From the NCBI RefSeq assembly GCF_017744015.1, contig NZ_JAGHRA010000017.1:39641-103640 (forward strand): DNA of 64,000 bases, written 5' to 3'. The stretch's first letter is position 1. The number at the start of each line of letters is the position of its first letter. The position numbers were made by a program, and so were the translations under genes. This DNA comes from Paracoccus sp. R12_2. Its GTDB lineage: Bacteria > Pseudomonadota > Alphaproteobacteria > Rhodobacterales > Rhodobacteraceae. The notes below the pieces were generated by a model, which searched no databases, was not told the DNA's origin, and was given only the letters and a program-made list of their open reading frames with translations. Of this stretch, positions 51,800-60,842 are shown in pieces.

Positions 51800-52420
51800 G
51801 TGCCGAGGCCAGCGAAAAACCTGAAGCTTGAAGAGCGCATCGAAGTCGCGCGGCGCTTCGCGGCGGGCGAGAGTGCCAAGGATCTGGCGGCGGCGTTCGG
51901 CATCTCTCCGCGCCACGTGAACCGGCTCGCGAAAGAGGAGGCGGGCGAGGGGCTCGCGGTGCGCGATCCGAGCGAGACGGTGGCCTTCCGGGCCAGTCGA
52001 TCCGAGCTCGATGCCTTCGACGCGGACTGGCGCGAACGGGGCTTTGCCAACCGATCCCAGGCGCTGAATGCGGTGCTGCGCGGACGGTGCGGATTTCTCG
52101 ATGTGCCCCGTGACCTGATTGCGGAGTTCTGCGCCGCATGGCGTCAAGCGAAGGATGTGAGCGACGCCGGATTGGTGCTTGCCAAGGTGGTCCATCGCGG
52201 TCGGCTGGAGGTCTCGGACGCCGACCGCGCGATGCTGATCGAGTTGCTTGATCTGGCGCAGTCGATGAGCCGTGAGATGGGTCGGATGAAGGATGCGGCG
52301 CAGGTGCTGCGTCATCAGGAGTGGCCGCTAAAGGAAGAAGGGCAGGGGACGGAGAGCGCGGTTCTGGAGGATGGCCCGCGCGCGATCGAACGCGGATTGA
52401 GGCTCGTCAGAAATGGCTGA
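51800..52420 (+). CDS. Mobilisation accessory/DNA-binding protein (relaxosome)
   Basis: This 206-aa protein starts at a GTG at 51800 with GAGGGGG upstream. The N-terminal ~45 residues form an HTH (LEERIEVARRFAAGESAKDLAAAFGISPRHVNRLAKEEAGEG). Next comes a segment like a ribbon-helix-helix/MobC region (VAFRASRSELDAFDADWRERGFANRSQALNAVLRG). The helical C-terminus is typical of oriT-binding accessory proteins. It overlaps the relaxase gene by 8 bp, so both are co-expressed. It probably binds the preceding intergenic region and aids nicking. Confidence 0.7.
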   Translation: MPRPAKNLKLEERIEVARRFAAGESAKDLAAAFGISPRHVNRLAKEEAGEGLAVRDPSETVAFRASRSELDAFDADWRERGFANRSQALNAVLRGRCGFLDVPRDLIAEFCAAWRQAKDVSDAGLVLAKVVHRGRLEVSDADRAMLIELLDLAQSMSREMGRMKDAAQVLRHQEWPLKEEGQGTESAVLEDGPRAIERGLRLVRNG

Positions 52421-54341
52421 TCCCCTCGCCCTCTACACCTCGGTCATGGGGCGGCTCTGGGAGGATGAGCGCATCCGAGGTCAGGCCGCGGCGCGGATCG
52501 ACGCCCGGCTGGCGGGACGACGCCAGGGACGGAGTTTCGCGCGCGTCGGATCCATGTCGGCGCGCAACGCGCTGAAGGCAGCGTCGGGTCAGAGCCGGGC
52601 GGCGGTCTTCAAACGGATCCGAGCCGGAGGCTGCAAGACGCGTGCTTCGCTCGGGGCGCAGATTTCCTACATCAACGACAAGGCGGTCTATACCTACTCG
52701 ACGATGACCAATGCGCTGACCGATGCGGCGGTGCTTTCCGACGAGCAGAAAGAGGACATCATCGAGGACTGGGCCGGGACCTGGCGCGGCTCGACAAAGC
52801 TCGGGTTCACCTCACACATGCTTTTGTCCTTCCCGACCGACGTATCCATCGACCAGGTGCGCGACATCGCGATGGACTGGACGGAGCATTTCTTTGAGAG
52901 CGGCGAATATGGCGATCAGTGGGACTATGTTCTCGCGGTCCATGACGACCGGGCGCACAAGCACGCCCATATCATCCTGAACAACCGCGGCGTCGAGAAG
53001 GGCACCTGGTTCTCCTGCTGGGCGGAGGGCGTGATGTCGCCGCAGCTCATGCGCGAGAAGCAGGCTGAGATCGCGGAGCGCTATGGTGTCATGCTCGACG
53101 CCACCACCCGGCTCGAGCGTGGCATCTTCGAGAAGCCCGCCGGCATCGAGGAGATCTACCGCGCGAAGGAAGAGGCAAGGCTGCCGCGCGAGATCGTCAT
53201 GACGGCCCAGGAATCCGCCATCGCGCAGGCGCAGGTGGTGGGCTTCGCCAAGGACTACAAGAACCTCGCCGACCTGCTGGACCGGATGGACCAGCGCCAC
53301 ATGGCACGTGCGGTCCGCGGCATGGCGGACGGGCTTGGCTCCGGCACGCCGTGGAACTTCACCGAAGGAGAGATAGACATGAAGGACATCAAGACCGTCG
53401 GTGACGCGATCGACTATTCCGAGCGCACGATCGAGGCGTTGAGGCTCAAGGCCGAGGAACTGGACCCGGCCGAGCGGGCCGCTTTTGAAGCCAAGGCCGC
53501 GCCGATCATCGCGGACCTCTCGCAGATGGTGCCGGACCCGGACCTGCGCGCGCGCTTTGGCAAGCAGCTCGAAGAACCCTATCCGCCGGGGGCGGGCAGC
53601 GAGGTGCTGATCGCCGCGCTGCGGTCCGGCAATGACGACGGGCTGCGCGAGGTACTCGAGCGCGCCGAGGAGGTGGGCATGGACAGCGAGGAATTGTTGG
53701 CCCGGATCGCGGCGGGTGGCACGCGCAACTACGGCATGGCGCAGGACTGGGTTGAGCGGGACATGAACGCGGTGCTCGCGAAGGATGGCCTCAGCGTGGA
53801 GACCGCGAGTGACGACCAGCTCGACGTCGCGCTGGAAAAGGTCGACGGCGTAATGGATGCGCTGATGGAGCGGGCGAAGGAGATGGGCGTCGAGATCGGC
53901 CGAACCCTCGCGGACGAGGAGGAGGCGACGTTGCCCCTCATCGACGAGGATGACCGGACGCCCAATCCCTACCTGCAGGACCTCGCCGACATGCTGCGGG
54001 ACGGCAAGCTCACCGAGGAACAGGAAGAGACCGTCGAGCGGACCCTGCAATCCGAACTCTTCAAGGAGTTGGGAGAAGAAGGCTTGGCCGAGCTACGCCG
54101 TGGCAACTACGAGGTGCTGGATGCGGCCCTGCCGAGCAAGCTTGACCAGATCACCGTCACGCAGGAATTCCTCGAAATGACGTTTGAGGAAACGGGCGAC
54201 CAGGTCTTCACCGACCGTGCCGCCGGGTTGCAGCAGGACAAGGCGACCGAAGTGGCGCGGCTGCGCGGCCAGCAGGAGGCCCAGGAGCTGGGACGTAATC
54301 TCGGTCGGGACCGCGGTCTCGATGACGATATGGAATTCTAA
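52413..54341 (+). CDS. VirD2-like relaxase/mobilisation nuclease
   Basis: This 642-aa relaxase has the metal-binding three-histidine motif HDDRAHKHAHIILNNRG (His177, His184, His186). The upstream LGFTSHMLLSFPTDVSIDQVRDIAMDW region is typical of VirD2/P-type relaxases. The N-terminal ~200 residues carry the catalytic domain. The long C-terminal part is acidic and helical and may contact the coupling protein. It nicks oriT and stays bound to the strand during transfer. It lies between the accessory gene (8-bp overlap) and the coupling-protein gene. Confidence 0.87.
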   Translation: MADPLALYTSVMGRLWEDERIRGQAAARIDARLAGRRQGRSFARVGSMSARNALKAASGQSRAAVFKRIRAGGCKTRASLGAQISYINDKAVYTYSTMTNALTDAAVLSDEQKEDIIEDWAGTWRGSTKLGFTSHMLLSFPTDVSIDQVRDIAMDWTEHFFESGEYGDQWDYVLAVHDDRAHKHAHIILNNRGVEKGTWFSCWAEGVMSPQLMREKQAEIAERYGVMLDATTRLERGIFEKPAGIEEIYRAKEEARLPREIVMTAQESAIAQAQVVGFAKDYKNLADLLDRMDQRHMARAVRGMADGLGSGTPWNFTEGEIDMKDIKTVGDAIDYSERTIEALRLKAEELDPAERAAFEAKAAPIIADLSQMVPDPDLRARFGKQLEEPYPPGAGSEVLIAALRSGNDDGLREVLERAEEVGMDSEELLARIAAGGTRNYGMAQDWVERDMNAVLAKDGLSVETASDDQLDVALEKVDGVMDALMERAKEMGVEIGRTLADEEEATLPLIDEDDRTPNPYLQDLADMLRDGKLTEEQEETVERTLQSELFKELGEEGLAELRRGNYEVLDAALPSKLDQITVTQEFLEMTFEETGDQVFTDRAAGLQQDKATEVARLRGQQEAQELGRNLGRDRGLDDDMEF

Positions 54342-54357
54342 GGGGGAGATGACCACC

Positions 54358-56271
54358 ATGACCAAGACACTCCCCCTCTGGGCCGCGCTCCTCTTTGGTG
54401 TGATCTGCGGCGCCGTCATCGGCACCATCGTTGCCGCCTTCTACCTGACCCTGGCCCTGAAAACCGGGTTTCAGAGCTTCGACATGTTGGCGCTCTGGAA
54501 GGCGAGCGCCGGCACCCGCGCGGCACATCCCGAAGCCTTCAAGGTTGGCTTCGGCGCCGTCGGCTTTGGCGCAATTGGTCTCGGCGTCTTGGCGCTGGCC
54601 TGGACCTGGAAGAAGGAGCGCGACGACTACGGCTCGGCTCACTGGCAGACCAAGGCGGAGCTGAAGAAGAACGACATGCTCCAGGCCCCCGGCAAGGGCT
54701 TTGTCTGCGGCAAGCTTGGCGCGCCGACCTCGAAGGCGGAGTTCATTTCCTCGACGATAATCCCGCATGTGATGATGGTGGCGCCGACCCGTGCCGGTAA
54801 GGGTGTGGGTTTCGTGATCCCGAACCTTCTGAGCTTCGCGGGTTCGGTCGTAGTGCTCGACGTGAAGGGCGAGAACTTTGAGAAGACCGCGCGGCTCAGG
54901 GCGCTGAACGGTGACGAGGTCTATCGCTTCAGCCCGTTTGATTGGGCCAATGCCACGCATCGCTACAACCCGCTCGCGCGGATCGCAAAGGCCCCGAGCT
55001 TCGCACAGCGCTTCACCGAGGTCTCGATCCTCGCCGACCTCTTCCTCGACAAGGACAACAAGACGCTCGACACCTTCTCCGAGGCTGGCAAGTCGATCTT
55101 TGTCGCGGCCTGCCTGCTGGCGATCCAGCGTGGCACGCCGAACCTCGGCGAGGTAAACAAGATCGTCGCCGGGGGCGAATACAAGAACGCCCAGTACAAG
55201 ACCTATGCAGACGAGGCCGAGGAAGACATCCTGCGCGAGCTCTGGACCAATGCGGCCTCGGCCTCGTCGCGGCTGCTAACCTCGAACATCCAGGCGCTGA
55301 TGACCGCCGGTCTCAAGCAATGGGACAACCCGGCGGTCCGCTCCGCGACCGAGGCGAGTGACTTCGATTTCTCGACCTTTCGGAAGACCCCGCAGTCGCT
55401 CTACATCGCGGTGTCCGAGGATCACATCGCGACCCTGGCGCCGCTCCTGCGCCTGATGTTCGCCGATCTCATCGCGTCGATCCGCCTGAACGAGCCGGGC
55501 CCGGATGAGCCCTGGCCGGTCATGATGATGATCGACGAATTCCAGCAGATGGGGGCGATGCCCTATCTCGAGCGCGCGATCCATTCGCTGGCGAGCTACG
55601 GCGGCCGGGTTGCGATGATTGCGCAGTCACTGGCTTCGCTTGACAGGATCTACGGGCCCGAGGGCCGCGAAAGCCTCGAGAACGGGGCCGGGCTTAAGCT
55701 CTACATCACCCCGCGTGACCAGCGCACTGTAAAGGAGGTTTCGGCCGCCGTCGGCAGTACCACCCGCGAGGCCGTGACCCGGATGTATGGTCGCAACAAG
55801 GGGTTCCTTGGCGCGACCTCGACCTCGGCGCGGCTGGAAGAGCGGCCGCTGCTTTCCGAGACCGAAGCGCGCCTGATGGATCCCGACGAGGTCATCATCC
55901 TCGCCTCGCCCCAGCATCCGATCAAGGCGAGCCGGATCAAGTATTACGACGATCCCTTCTTCAAAGAGATGTTGGCCCGGCAGGAGGGCAAGCCCTTCCC
56001 CTATCCGCCGAATGTGCAGGGCGTGGGGCCATGGGGCAGCGACGGTGAAGACGAGGCCGGCGCAGACGAGCAGGCGAAACCAGCCGAACGCGCGCCTGTC
56101 CGGGATCGCTCGCAGCGTCGCGAAGCGCGCGCTATGAGCGTGAGGACGATGGAGGCTGGGCGCGGGCAGCCTGAGCCCGGGACGCTCGATCGGGAAGCCG
56201 CCGTGCCGAAGGAATGGGAGGCGGCACTCGACCGGCAGGAGGATTTCATCGAGGAATTGTTGGGTGGGTGA
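54358..56271 (+). CDS. virD4: VirD4/TraG-type coupling protein
   Basis: This type IV coupling protein has 637 aa from ATG 54358, about nine bases after GGGGGAG; ATG 54349 is also possible. The N-terminus has two membrane helices (LWAALLFGVICGAVIGTIVAAFYL and VGFGAVGFGAIGLGVLALAW). The ATPase domain has Walker A APTRAGKG (Lys148), Walker B VMMMIDEFQQMG and ALYIAVSEDH-like blocks of TraG/VirD4. It links the relaxosome to a type IV secretion channel. No channel genes are in this window, so transfer would depend on genes elsewhere. Confidence 0.9.
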   Translation: MTKTLPLWAALLFGVICGAVIGTIVAAFYLTLALKTGFQSFDMLALWKASAGTRAAHPEAFKVGFGAVGFGAIGLGVLALAWTWKKERDDYGSAHWQTKAELKKNDMLQAPGKGFVCGKLGAPTSKAEFISSTIIPHVMMVAPTRAGKGVGFVIPNLLSFAGSVVVLDVKGENFEKTARLRALNGDEVYRFSPFDWANATHRYNPLARIAKAPSFAQRFTEVSILADLFLDKDNKTLDTFSEAGKSIFVAACLLAIQRGTPNLGEVNKIVAGGEYKNAQYKTYADEAEEDILRELWTNAASASSRLLTSNIQALMTAGLKQWDNPAVRSATEASDFDFSTFRKTPQSLYIAVSEDHIATLAPLLRLMFADLIASIRLNEPGPDEPWPVMMMIDEFQQMGAMPYLERAIHSLASYGGRVAMIAQSLASLDRIYGPEGRESLENGAGLKLYITPRDQRTVKEVSAAVGSTTREAVTRMYGRNKGFLGATSTSARLEERPLLSETEARLMDPDEVIILASPQHPIKASRIKYYDDPFFKEMLARQEGKPFPYPPNVQGVGPWGSDGEDEAGADEQAKPAERAPVRDRSQRREARAMSVRTMEAGRGQPEPGTLDREAAVPKEWEAALDRQEDFIEELLGG

Positions 56272-56381
56272 GCGCGACAATCTTGTAGGCAGCTTTGCCC
56301 TTGGGACTGATTGGAGACAAGCGCGCTTGAGATGCATCTCAATGCGGCTTGAAAACTTCAAAGTCATTTCAACGCAGCGCG

Positions 56382-56591
56382 CTAGATCTTCGCCTCGGGG
56401 TAGTGCCCCTTTATTTCCGCGTTGAAAAAACGACCTAGTGAGTCAGCGGACATGAGACGCTCGTACATGAAGGCAGGCACGTTGAAATACTGATAAACGC
56501 CGCCATGCCTGAATTGGACCTCGAGCGTTTCTAATTCCGGGTCATACCCGACCTCAGCCAAGTTGCTGGAAGTTACTGGCTGTCGTTCCAT
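56382..56591 (-). CDS. KTSC-domain protein coupled to HerA
   Basis: This 69-aa protein begins MERQPVTSSNLAEVGYDPEL and contains the KTSC-domain core LETLEVQFRHGGVYQYFNVPAFMYERLMSADSLGRFFN. KTSC is named for lysine tRNA synthetase C-terminal-like proteins and is common in phage and mobile regions; its function is unclear. The ATG overlaps the HerA stop (TGATG), so translation is directly coupled. A role as a third part of the SIR2-HerA system is therefore an attractive but untested idea. Confidence 0.75.
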   Translation of the reverse strand: MERQPVTSSNLAEVGYDPELETLEVQFRHGGVYQYFNVPAFMYERLMSADSLGRFFNAEIKGHYPEAKI

Positions 56592-58408
56592 CAAATTTCT
56601 CCCTCGTTCTCGTCTTCGTTCTCGCCCACTTCTGGTGGCTTCCACTTTGGATCCTGCGCACGCCATACCGCGACAAGCTCATCATAGTTTTCAGGGCCCC
56701 TGGGGCGCTTCCAGCTGTCCGCTACAAGCGGATCTTCGCTGTTTGGACGACGGTCTTTGGGTGGGAGAGTGACGCGGCAGCGCACTGGAAGCCGTGCAGC
56801 CTCGCCGGTTATTATTGCTTCGCCGGTCCTTAGAACCGAGAGGCTATCGGCGATACCGCTCAGGTTATCGGGCAAAGCGGCTTGTACCTTGCTGCGGTCA
56901 GTGGAATTGGTGAGGCGCAACGCGACAAAAGTCCCACACTGGGAGAGAATGGTGTCGTCAATTTCCGAAGGACGCTGGCTGACGATCATTGCACCAATAC
57001 CGAACTTGCGTCCCTCTTTCGCGATTCTCTGAACCATTTCGCGCGCAGGGTTGTCGGATTCTCGACCAAGATACCGGTGAGCTTCCTCCATAACGACGAG
57101 TTGAGGCCGCTTTCGGCCGCCCTCATCGCGCTCGCGACCCCAGAAGAGCGCTTCATAGATAATCGACAGAATCGCCCCGATCAAATCTAGAAGAACCGCG
57201 CTAGGAATACCCGACAGATCAAGCACCGTTATCGCTTTCTCGTGGCCAATCCAGCTTTCGAGGAGGGATGGAAGGTCGTTCGTTACGTGGCCCGTCAGGT
57301 CAGGCTCCCATTCACCGGGCTTGAGCAGGAACTCGAACTGACGATCGAGCATACGTGATCGCATTCGGTCGAGCTGCTTGCGGATTCCGAGCACACCGAC
57401 GTTGTTCTGGTAAGGTGCTGAATTCGTTGTTGTGTGCGGCTGGTAGGCTGGTTGACGAAGCGTGGTCGCGTCGCCGGGCTGAATGATCGCCGGTTGTGTC
57501 TTGGCCTGATCGAGCCAGGTTTTGACTTCTGGTTCGATCAGCTCGAGCCACAGGTTTCGCAAGCTGTACGGAATAGGGCTGTCGACGGTCATTGAATTCA
57601 GATCGACACCAGGCAAATTGTCTGCTTGAGCAATCGCGCTTTTGGCTGCGAAGATCTTGTCGAGTATTGCGGTCGTTGCGCGATCATCCAACTTCCCGCA
57701 CAGAAAGTTGAGTATTTCGGCCGGCCGTAGTGCCCAGTACGGAATGACCAGCTGCTTCTCGCCGACTCCGGGTGTAATCCGAAAAATCTCAGCGTTGTCG
57801 GCGAGCGCGCTGGCATATTCGCCGTGGATATCGAGTAGGAGGATCCGCGCGCTCGGAAAGCCTGCTCCGTCAGGCGCCGAGATTGACCGCAACAAGCTAG
57901 AGACAGTCGTGGACTTGCCCGACCCGGTAGAGCCGAGCACTGCGCTATGGCGCGTGACTAGCTTGTCGAGGTCCAGGCGGACCGGAATGCTCTCGGCGTT
58001 AGCAAGTCGCCCGACTATCACTTGTCCGGAAAACTCTGCACCGTAGATTTTGGCCAGATCCTCTTCTGTGACCAGATGCACTTCATCGTTCAGGTTCGGA
58101 TACTGGCTGATGCCTCGCTCAAACGAGGCCTCGACAATCTCGCCAATGAGCTGAACGGTTAGCCATCGTTCGCCGCGGTCTAGCGCATCGACTAGCGTCA
58201 CCGGTGTCGCACTTGCCCCGACCTCTGATATGATAGCATAAAGATCATGATACCCCTGTGGTATCCGCACAAAGCTGCCGACCTGACCTACCCGGTAGCT
58301 TCGTCCTCCGATGATCGCAATGCCCGAAGCAACGCCCTCGAATTGACGCACACTTACGGTCGAACCGGCGACAGAGCCGACATGGCCGAGAAGAGTAGGG
58401 GCGTTCAT
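56591..58408 (-). CDS. herA: HerA/DUF87 ATPase of a SIR2-HerA defence system
   Basis: This 605-aa protein starts at ATG 58408, overlapping the SIR2 stop. Features are a HAS-barrel-like N-terminus (GHVGSVAGSTVSVRQFEG), Walker A GSTGSGKST (Lys165), the ILLLDIHGEYASAL motif, Walker B PQLVVMEEAHRYLG and the sensor/arginine region IAKEGRKFGIGAMIVSQRPSEID. HerA translocases form hexameric rings on DNA. With SIR2-domain proteins they form large complexes that deplete NAD and/or act on DNA upon phage infection. The gene order SIR2-HerA matches the known two-gene systems. Confidence 0.9.
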   Translation of the reverse strand: MNAPTLLGHVGSVAGSTVSVRQFEGVASGIAIIGGRSYRVGQVGSFVRIPQGYHDLYAIISEVGASATPVTLVDALDRGERWLTVQLIGEIVEASFERGISQYPNLNDEVHLVTEEDLAKIYGAEFSGQVIVGRLANAESIPVRLDLDKLVTRHSAVLGSTGSGKSTTVSSLLRSISAPDGAGFPSARILLLDIHGEYASALADNAEIFRITPGVGEKQLVIPYWALRPAEILNFLCGKLDDRATTAILDKIFAAKSAIAQADNLPGVDLNSMTVDSPIPYSLRNLWLELIEPEVKTWLDQAKTQPAIIQPGDATTLRQPAYQPHTTTNSAPYQNNVGVLGIRKQLDRMRSRMLDRQFEFLLKPGEWEPDLTGHVTNDLPSLLESWIGHEKAITVLDLSGIPSAVLLDLIGAILSIIYEALFWGRERDEGGRKRPQLVVMEEAHRYLGRESDNPAREMVQRIAKEGRKFGIGAMIVSQRPSEIDDTILSQCGTFVALRLTNSTDRSKVQAALPDNLSGIADSLSVLRTGEAIITGEAARLPVRCRVTLPPKDRRPNSEDPLVADSWKRPRGPENYDELVAVWRAQDPKWKPPEVGENEDENEGEI

Positions 58409-59673
58409 TTGGCCTCCGACGCGGTGGCGGCTGTCGGTGGTGGCGCCTCCGCTGCCAATGCTGCAAGATCCGGTTGTGTCGGAAATGCTTGAACCGATCG
58501 TGATGCCGCGAAGAAGCGAGCAAAGGGTTCTATTGCACCGAGCGTGAAGTTTCCTTTGTCGTCCATGTAGGTTGACCTTATCGGCCCCCAATCCTTGCTC
58601 GGAAGTTCGGCCGGAGCTTTCCATGCGCCGCGCGTGCCGTTCACCTTGGCCTGGTCACGTGCATAGACGCTAAAGTTAGGCAGACGGCGCGCGAGGTCGC
58701 ACGCCGGACCCTCTTCATCTAGAATCTTGTACTGGAATGCGAATACGCTGGAGGATGGATTGGCTGCGAGCGCTTCATCTATCCGGGCCGCGATGTGTGC
58801 ATCGGCAAAAGAAAATCCGATAGAAATGAGTAGCGTGTCGGGGGTGAGCAGGAACGTACGAAGGCGATCGAGCAACGCTGCGTAGGGCGCTTTCTGTGTT
58901 TGATCGTATTTCAGGTGTTCGGGGAAGACGAGGTGACTTGCTGAGCTTTGGCCCGTGCGAATTACTTCGCCCTTAGAGCTAGCGCGCCAGCCGAGCGATC
59001 CATGGAGCTTCCATAGCCGCGTCCAGCGCGCGGGAAGATCACTGCGCGACACTGAGACGGGGTCGAAGAATGGTTCGCGACCACCCGTGAAGCCATCGAA
59101 GTACGGCGCTCGTACGGATTCGAACGCTTCTTCGAACAACAAGTCGTAGTTCGTGGTGAAAATTTCAACGGGATAGTCACGCGTTGTGCCCGTGATCCAA
59201 TTCACGAGATCTGCATATGCTGATCCAGTCTCGGGCAATCGGACGTCCACGATCTTGCCTATCTCGGAGCAGATCGCTTCTCCGAAGGTCGCAAAGCCTG
59301 GGCCGTCGAGATCGTGGACTTTCGACGAACCAATCACTTGGCTCAGAGAGCGAATCCTCGAAAGGATCGTCTCGATGTCATGCTGCGCGAGTTCGGCTTT
59401 CAGGCCATCAATCTGTTTTTGATAGGTTGGGGCAAGTGTCGTGAGAACTTGGTCCGTGAGCCCCGCAACTGCCGGGATGAGCGGATAGGTGCCATCGGGT
59501 TTTGCCATTCCGGCAGAAGCTCCAGCGCCAACCAACAGCCCGATCCGCTTCCGGCCCTGCGCGACGATCGTCCTAAGCGCCGCCATATACTGATCGGGAT
59601 TATGAACACTGACAGTCAACTTACGCTCCCTCAACACTTGCTTCTGCATCCTCGCATCTAGCACTTGGTTCAA
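58405..59673 (-). CDS. SIR2-domain NADase effector of a SIR2-HerA system
   Basis: This protein has 422 aa from TTG 59673; ATG 59649 would give 414 aa. SIR2 fold motifs are GLLVGAGASAGM (GAGAS at 49-53), IFTTNYDLLFEEAF and the catalytic His in LWKLHGSLGWRAS, with HLVFPEHLKYDQTQKAPY and LLISIGFSFAD later. Defensive SIR2 proteins cleave NAD+ when infection is sensed. It is followed by HerA (4-bp overlap), so the two are co-produced. Its own promoter should lie in 59674-59978. Confidence 0.9.
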   Translation of the reverse strand: MNQVLDARMQKQVLRERKLTVSVHNPDQYMAALRTIVAQGRKRIGLLVGAGASAGMAKPDGTYPLIPAVAGLTDQVLTTLAPTYQKQIDGLKAELAQHDIETILSRIRSLSQVIGSSKVHDLDGPGFATFGEAICSEIGKIVDVRLPETGSAYADLVNWITGTTRDYPVEIFTTNYDLLFEEAFESVRAPYFDGFTGGREPFFDPVSVSRSDLPARWTRLWKLHGSLGWRASSKGEVIRTGQSSASHLVFPEHLKYDQTQKAPYAALLDRLRTFLLTPDTLLISIGFSFADAHIAARIDEALAANPSSSVFAFQYKILDEEGPACDLARRLPNFSVYARDQAKVNGTRGAWKAPAELPSKDWGPIRSTYMDDKGNFTLGAIEPFARFFAASRSVQAFPTQPDLAALAAEAPPPTAATASEAK

Positions 59674-59978
59674 TATTCCACGCTCGATCTCGCCCGTCTA
59701 CGGCGGCCGTCTGAAAAGGCTCCGGCTTTCCAACCGCATTGAAGCTTGTTGCGCTTGTTAGCAGCGCAGTTTGGATAGTGTGCGCAGGGGGCGTGTCTGT
59801 CGTGCGTTCTGTATCCCACTTGGCCGAAATGCCTTGCCTCCGTCATGCGGAAATTAAGATGTCAGCTTACTATGTCAGTTTCATTAGGCTCATGTTGGCG
59901 TACAGATGCAGACAGGGCCACTGTTTTATATCATCCTGTTCGGCATTGAATTTGCAGTTTTTTCGCGCAGGGCGTACT
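59674..59978. other. Intergenic region between SIR2 and WYL genes
   Basis: These ~305 bp contain no gene I can support. They hold the 5' region of the SIR2-HerA-KTSC operon. No clear palindrome was found by eye. Confidence 0.4.
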
Positions 59979-60770
59979 TTACGCACCCAATTCTTCCATC
60001 CTATCTAATTCTAGCCGAGCTTTTTCGTCATCGAGGCGCCATCGTCTTACGACATAAAATGCGAGCGCCTTACGCGTTTCGATCAGCAAATGCGTTTTGT
60101 CGTCAAAGCCATACTCTAGCCGGACGGCTCGAGCTTGCGCATCGGATAGATCTGAACGCGGGCGTATCCACAAGCGCACTAAGCTATTCCAGTCCGTGTC
60201 AAAAGGCAGGGGAGCAGGCCGCTCCCGCGTTTTCATCTCAGTTTGTTTCGCTATTCGTATTGGGAGGTAATCGCGGTACGCACTGTGCTTATAGCTCCAT
60301 GCGCGGAGATAGATTGCCTCTCCGTCAAAATGAAACTGAACTGGACTGATCCACTGAGGGTCGGAGAGGCCGCTTGACATCGAGGTGTAGGTGATCTGGA
60401 TGTCTCGTTCGCCCTTCATCGCGCGGTAGAGCTGTGCGACGACGGTGGAATCCATCACGCGAGTGGGAAGCGGGATGCTCGCGCCAAGCGATGCCGCCTT
60501 GCCATCGAGCAATTCGAAAACTTGTTCCGGGCCAGCCTCAGTCAATGCGCAGTGGTCGCCGGTCGAGAAGTAGGCCTTCTCCCCGGCGTCATAGACTGGC
60601 GGCGTGTTCGTCAGAGAGAGATAGGTTCGAAAGTCAACGGCAGCCTGTGCCATCGAGATATTGAATCGTTCCATCAAGTCACGACGGTTCGCCTGACCTC
60701 TCCAGGTCAGGCATTGATCGAGGAACAAAATTCGCTCGCGTTGCGCGTGTTTGAGGTCTTCTAGGCTCAT
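59979..60770 (-). CDS. WYL-domain regulator (BrxR/CapW-like)
   Basis: This protein has 263 aa from ATG 60770. The N-terminal winged HTH (LTWRGQANRRDLMERFNISMAQAAVDFRTYLSLT) is followed by a WYL domain (DIQITYTSMSSGLSDPQWISPVQFHFDGEAIYLRAWSYKH) and a C-terminal DKTHLLIETRKALAFYVVRRW part. The layout matches BrxR/CapW-type repressors that control phage-defence genes. It is divergent from sbcD. The 20-bp near-palindrome at 60811-60830, between the two genes, is its likely operator. It probably represses sbcDC and itself until infection or DNA damage. Confidence 0.83.
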   Translation of the reverse strand: MSLEDLKHAQRERILFLDQCLTWRGQANRRDLMERFNISMAQAAVDFRTYLSLTNTPPVYDAGEKAYFSTGDHCALTEAGPEQVFELLDGKAASLGASIPLPTRVMDSTVVAQLYRAMKGERDIQITYTSMSSGLSDPQWISPVQFHFDGEAIYLRAWSYKHSAYRDYLPIRIAKQTEMKTRERPAPLPFDTDWNSLVRLWIRPRSDLSDAQARAVRLEYGFDDKTHLLIETRKALAFYVVRRWRLDDEKARLELDRMEELGA

Positions 60771-60810
60771 GCACGAAGCAGTACTTGACTCGGCGCGCAA
60801 GGTCCATACA

Positions 60811-60830
60811 TTTACTATACGTATAGAAAA
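60811..60830. promoter_or_regulatory. Palindromic operator between the WYL regulator and sbcD
   Basis: CTATACGTATAG (60815-60826) is a perfect 12-bp palindrome. With flanking TTT and AAA, 18 of 20 positions (60811-60830) are symmetric. It ends only 12 bp before the sbcD start, so a bound repressor would block sbcD transcription. Such sites are typical for BrxR/CapW dimers. Confidence 0.65.
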
Positions 60831-60842
60831 TGGATTGATCGG

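Noticed and set aside
52812..54050. Minus-strand open frame (412 codons) opposite the relaxase
   Set aside because: Antisense to a relaxase with intact histidine motif, and no independent ribosome site or domain.
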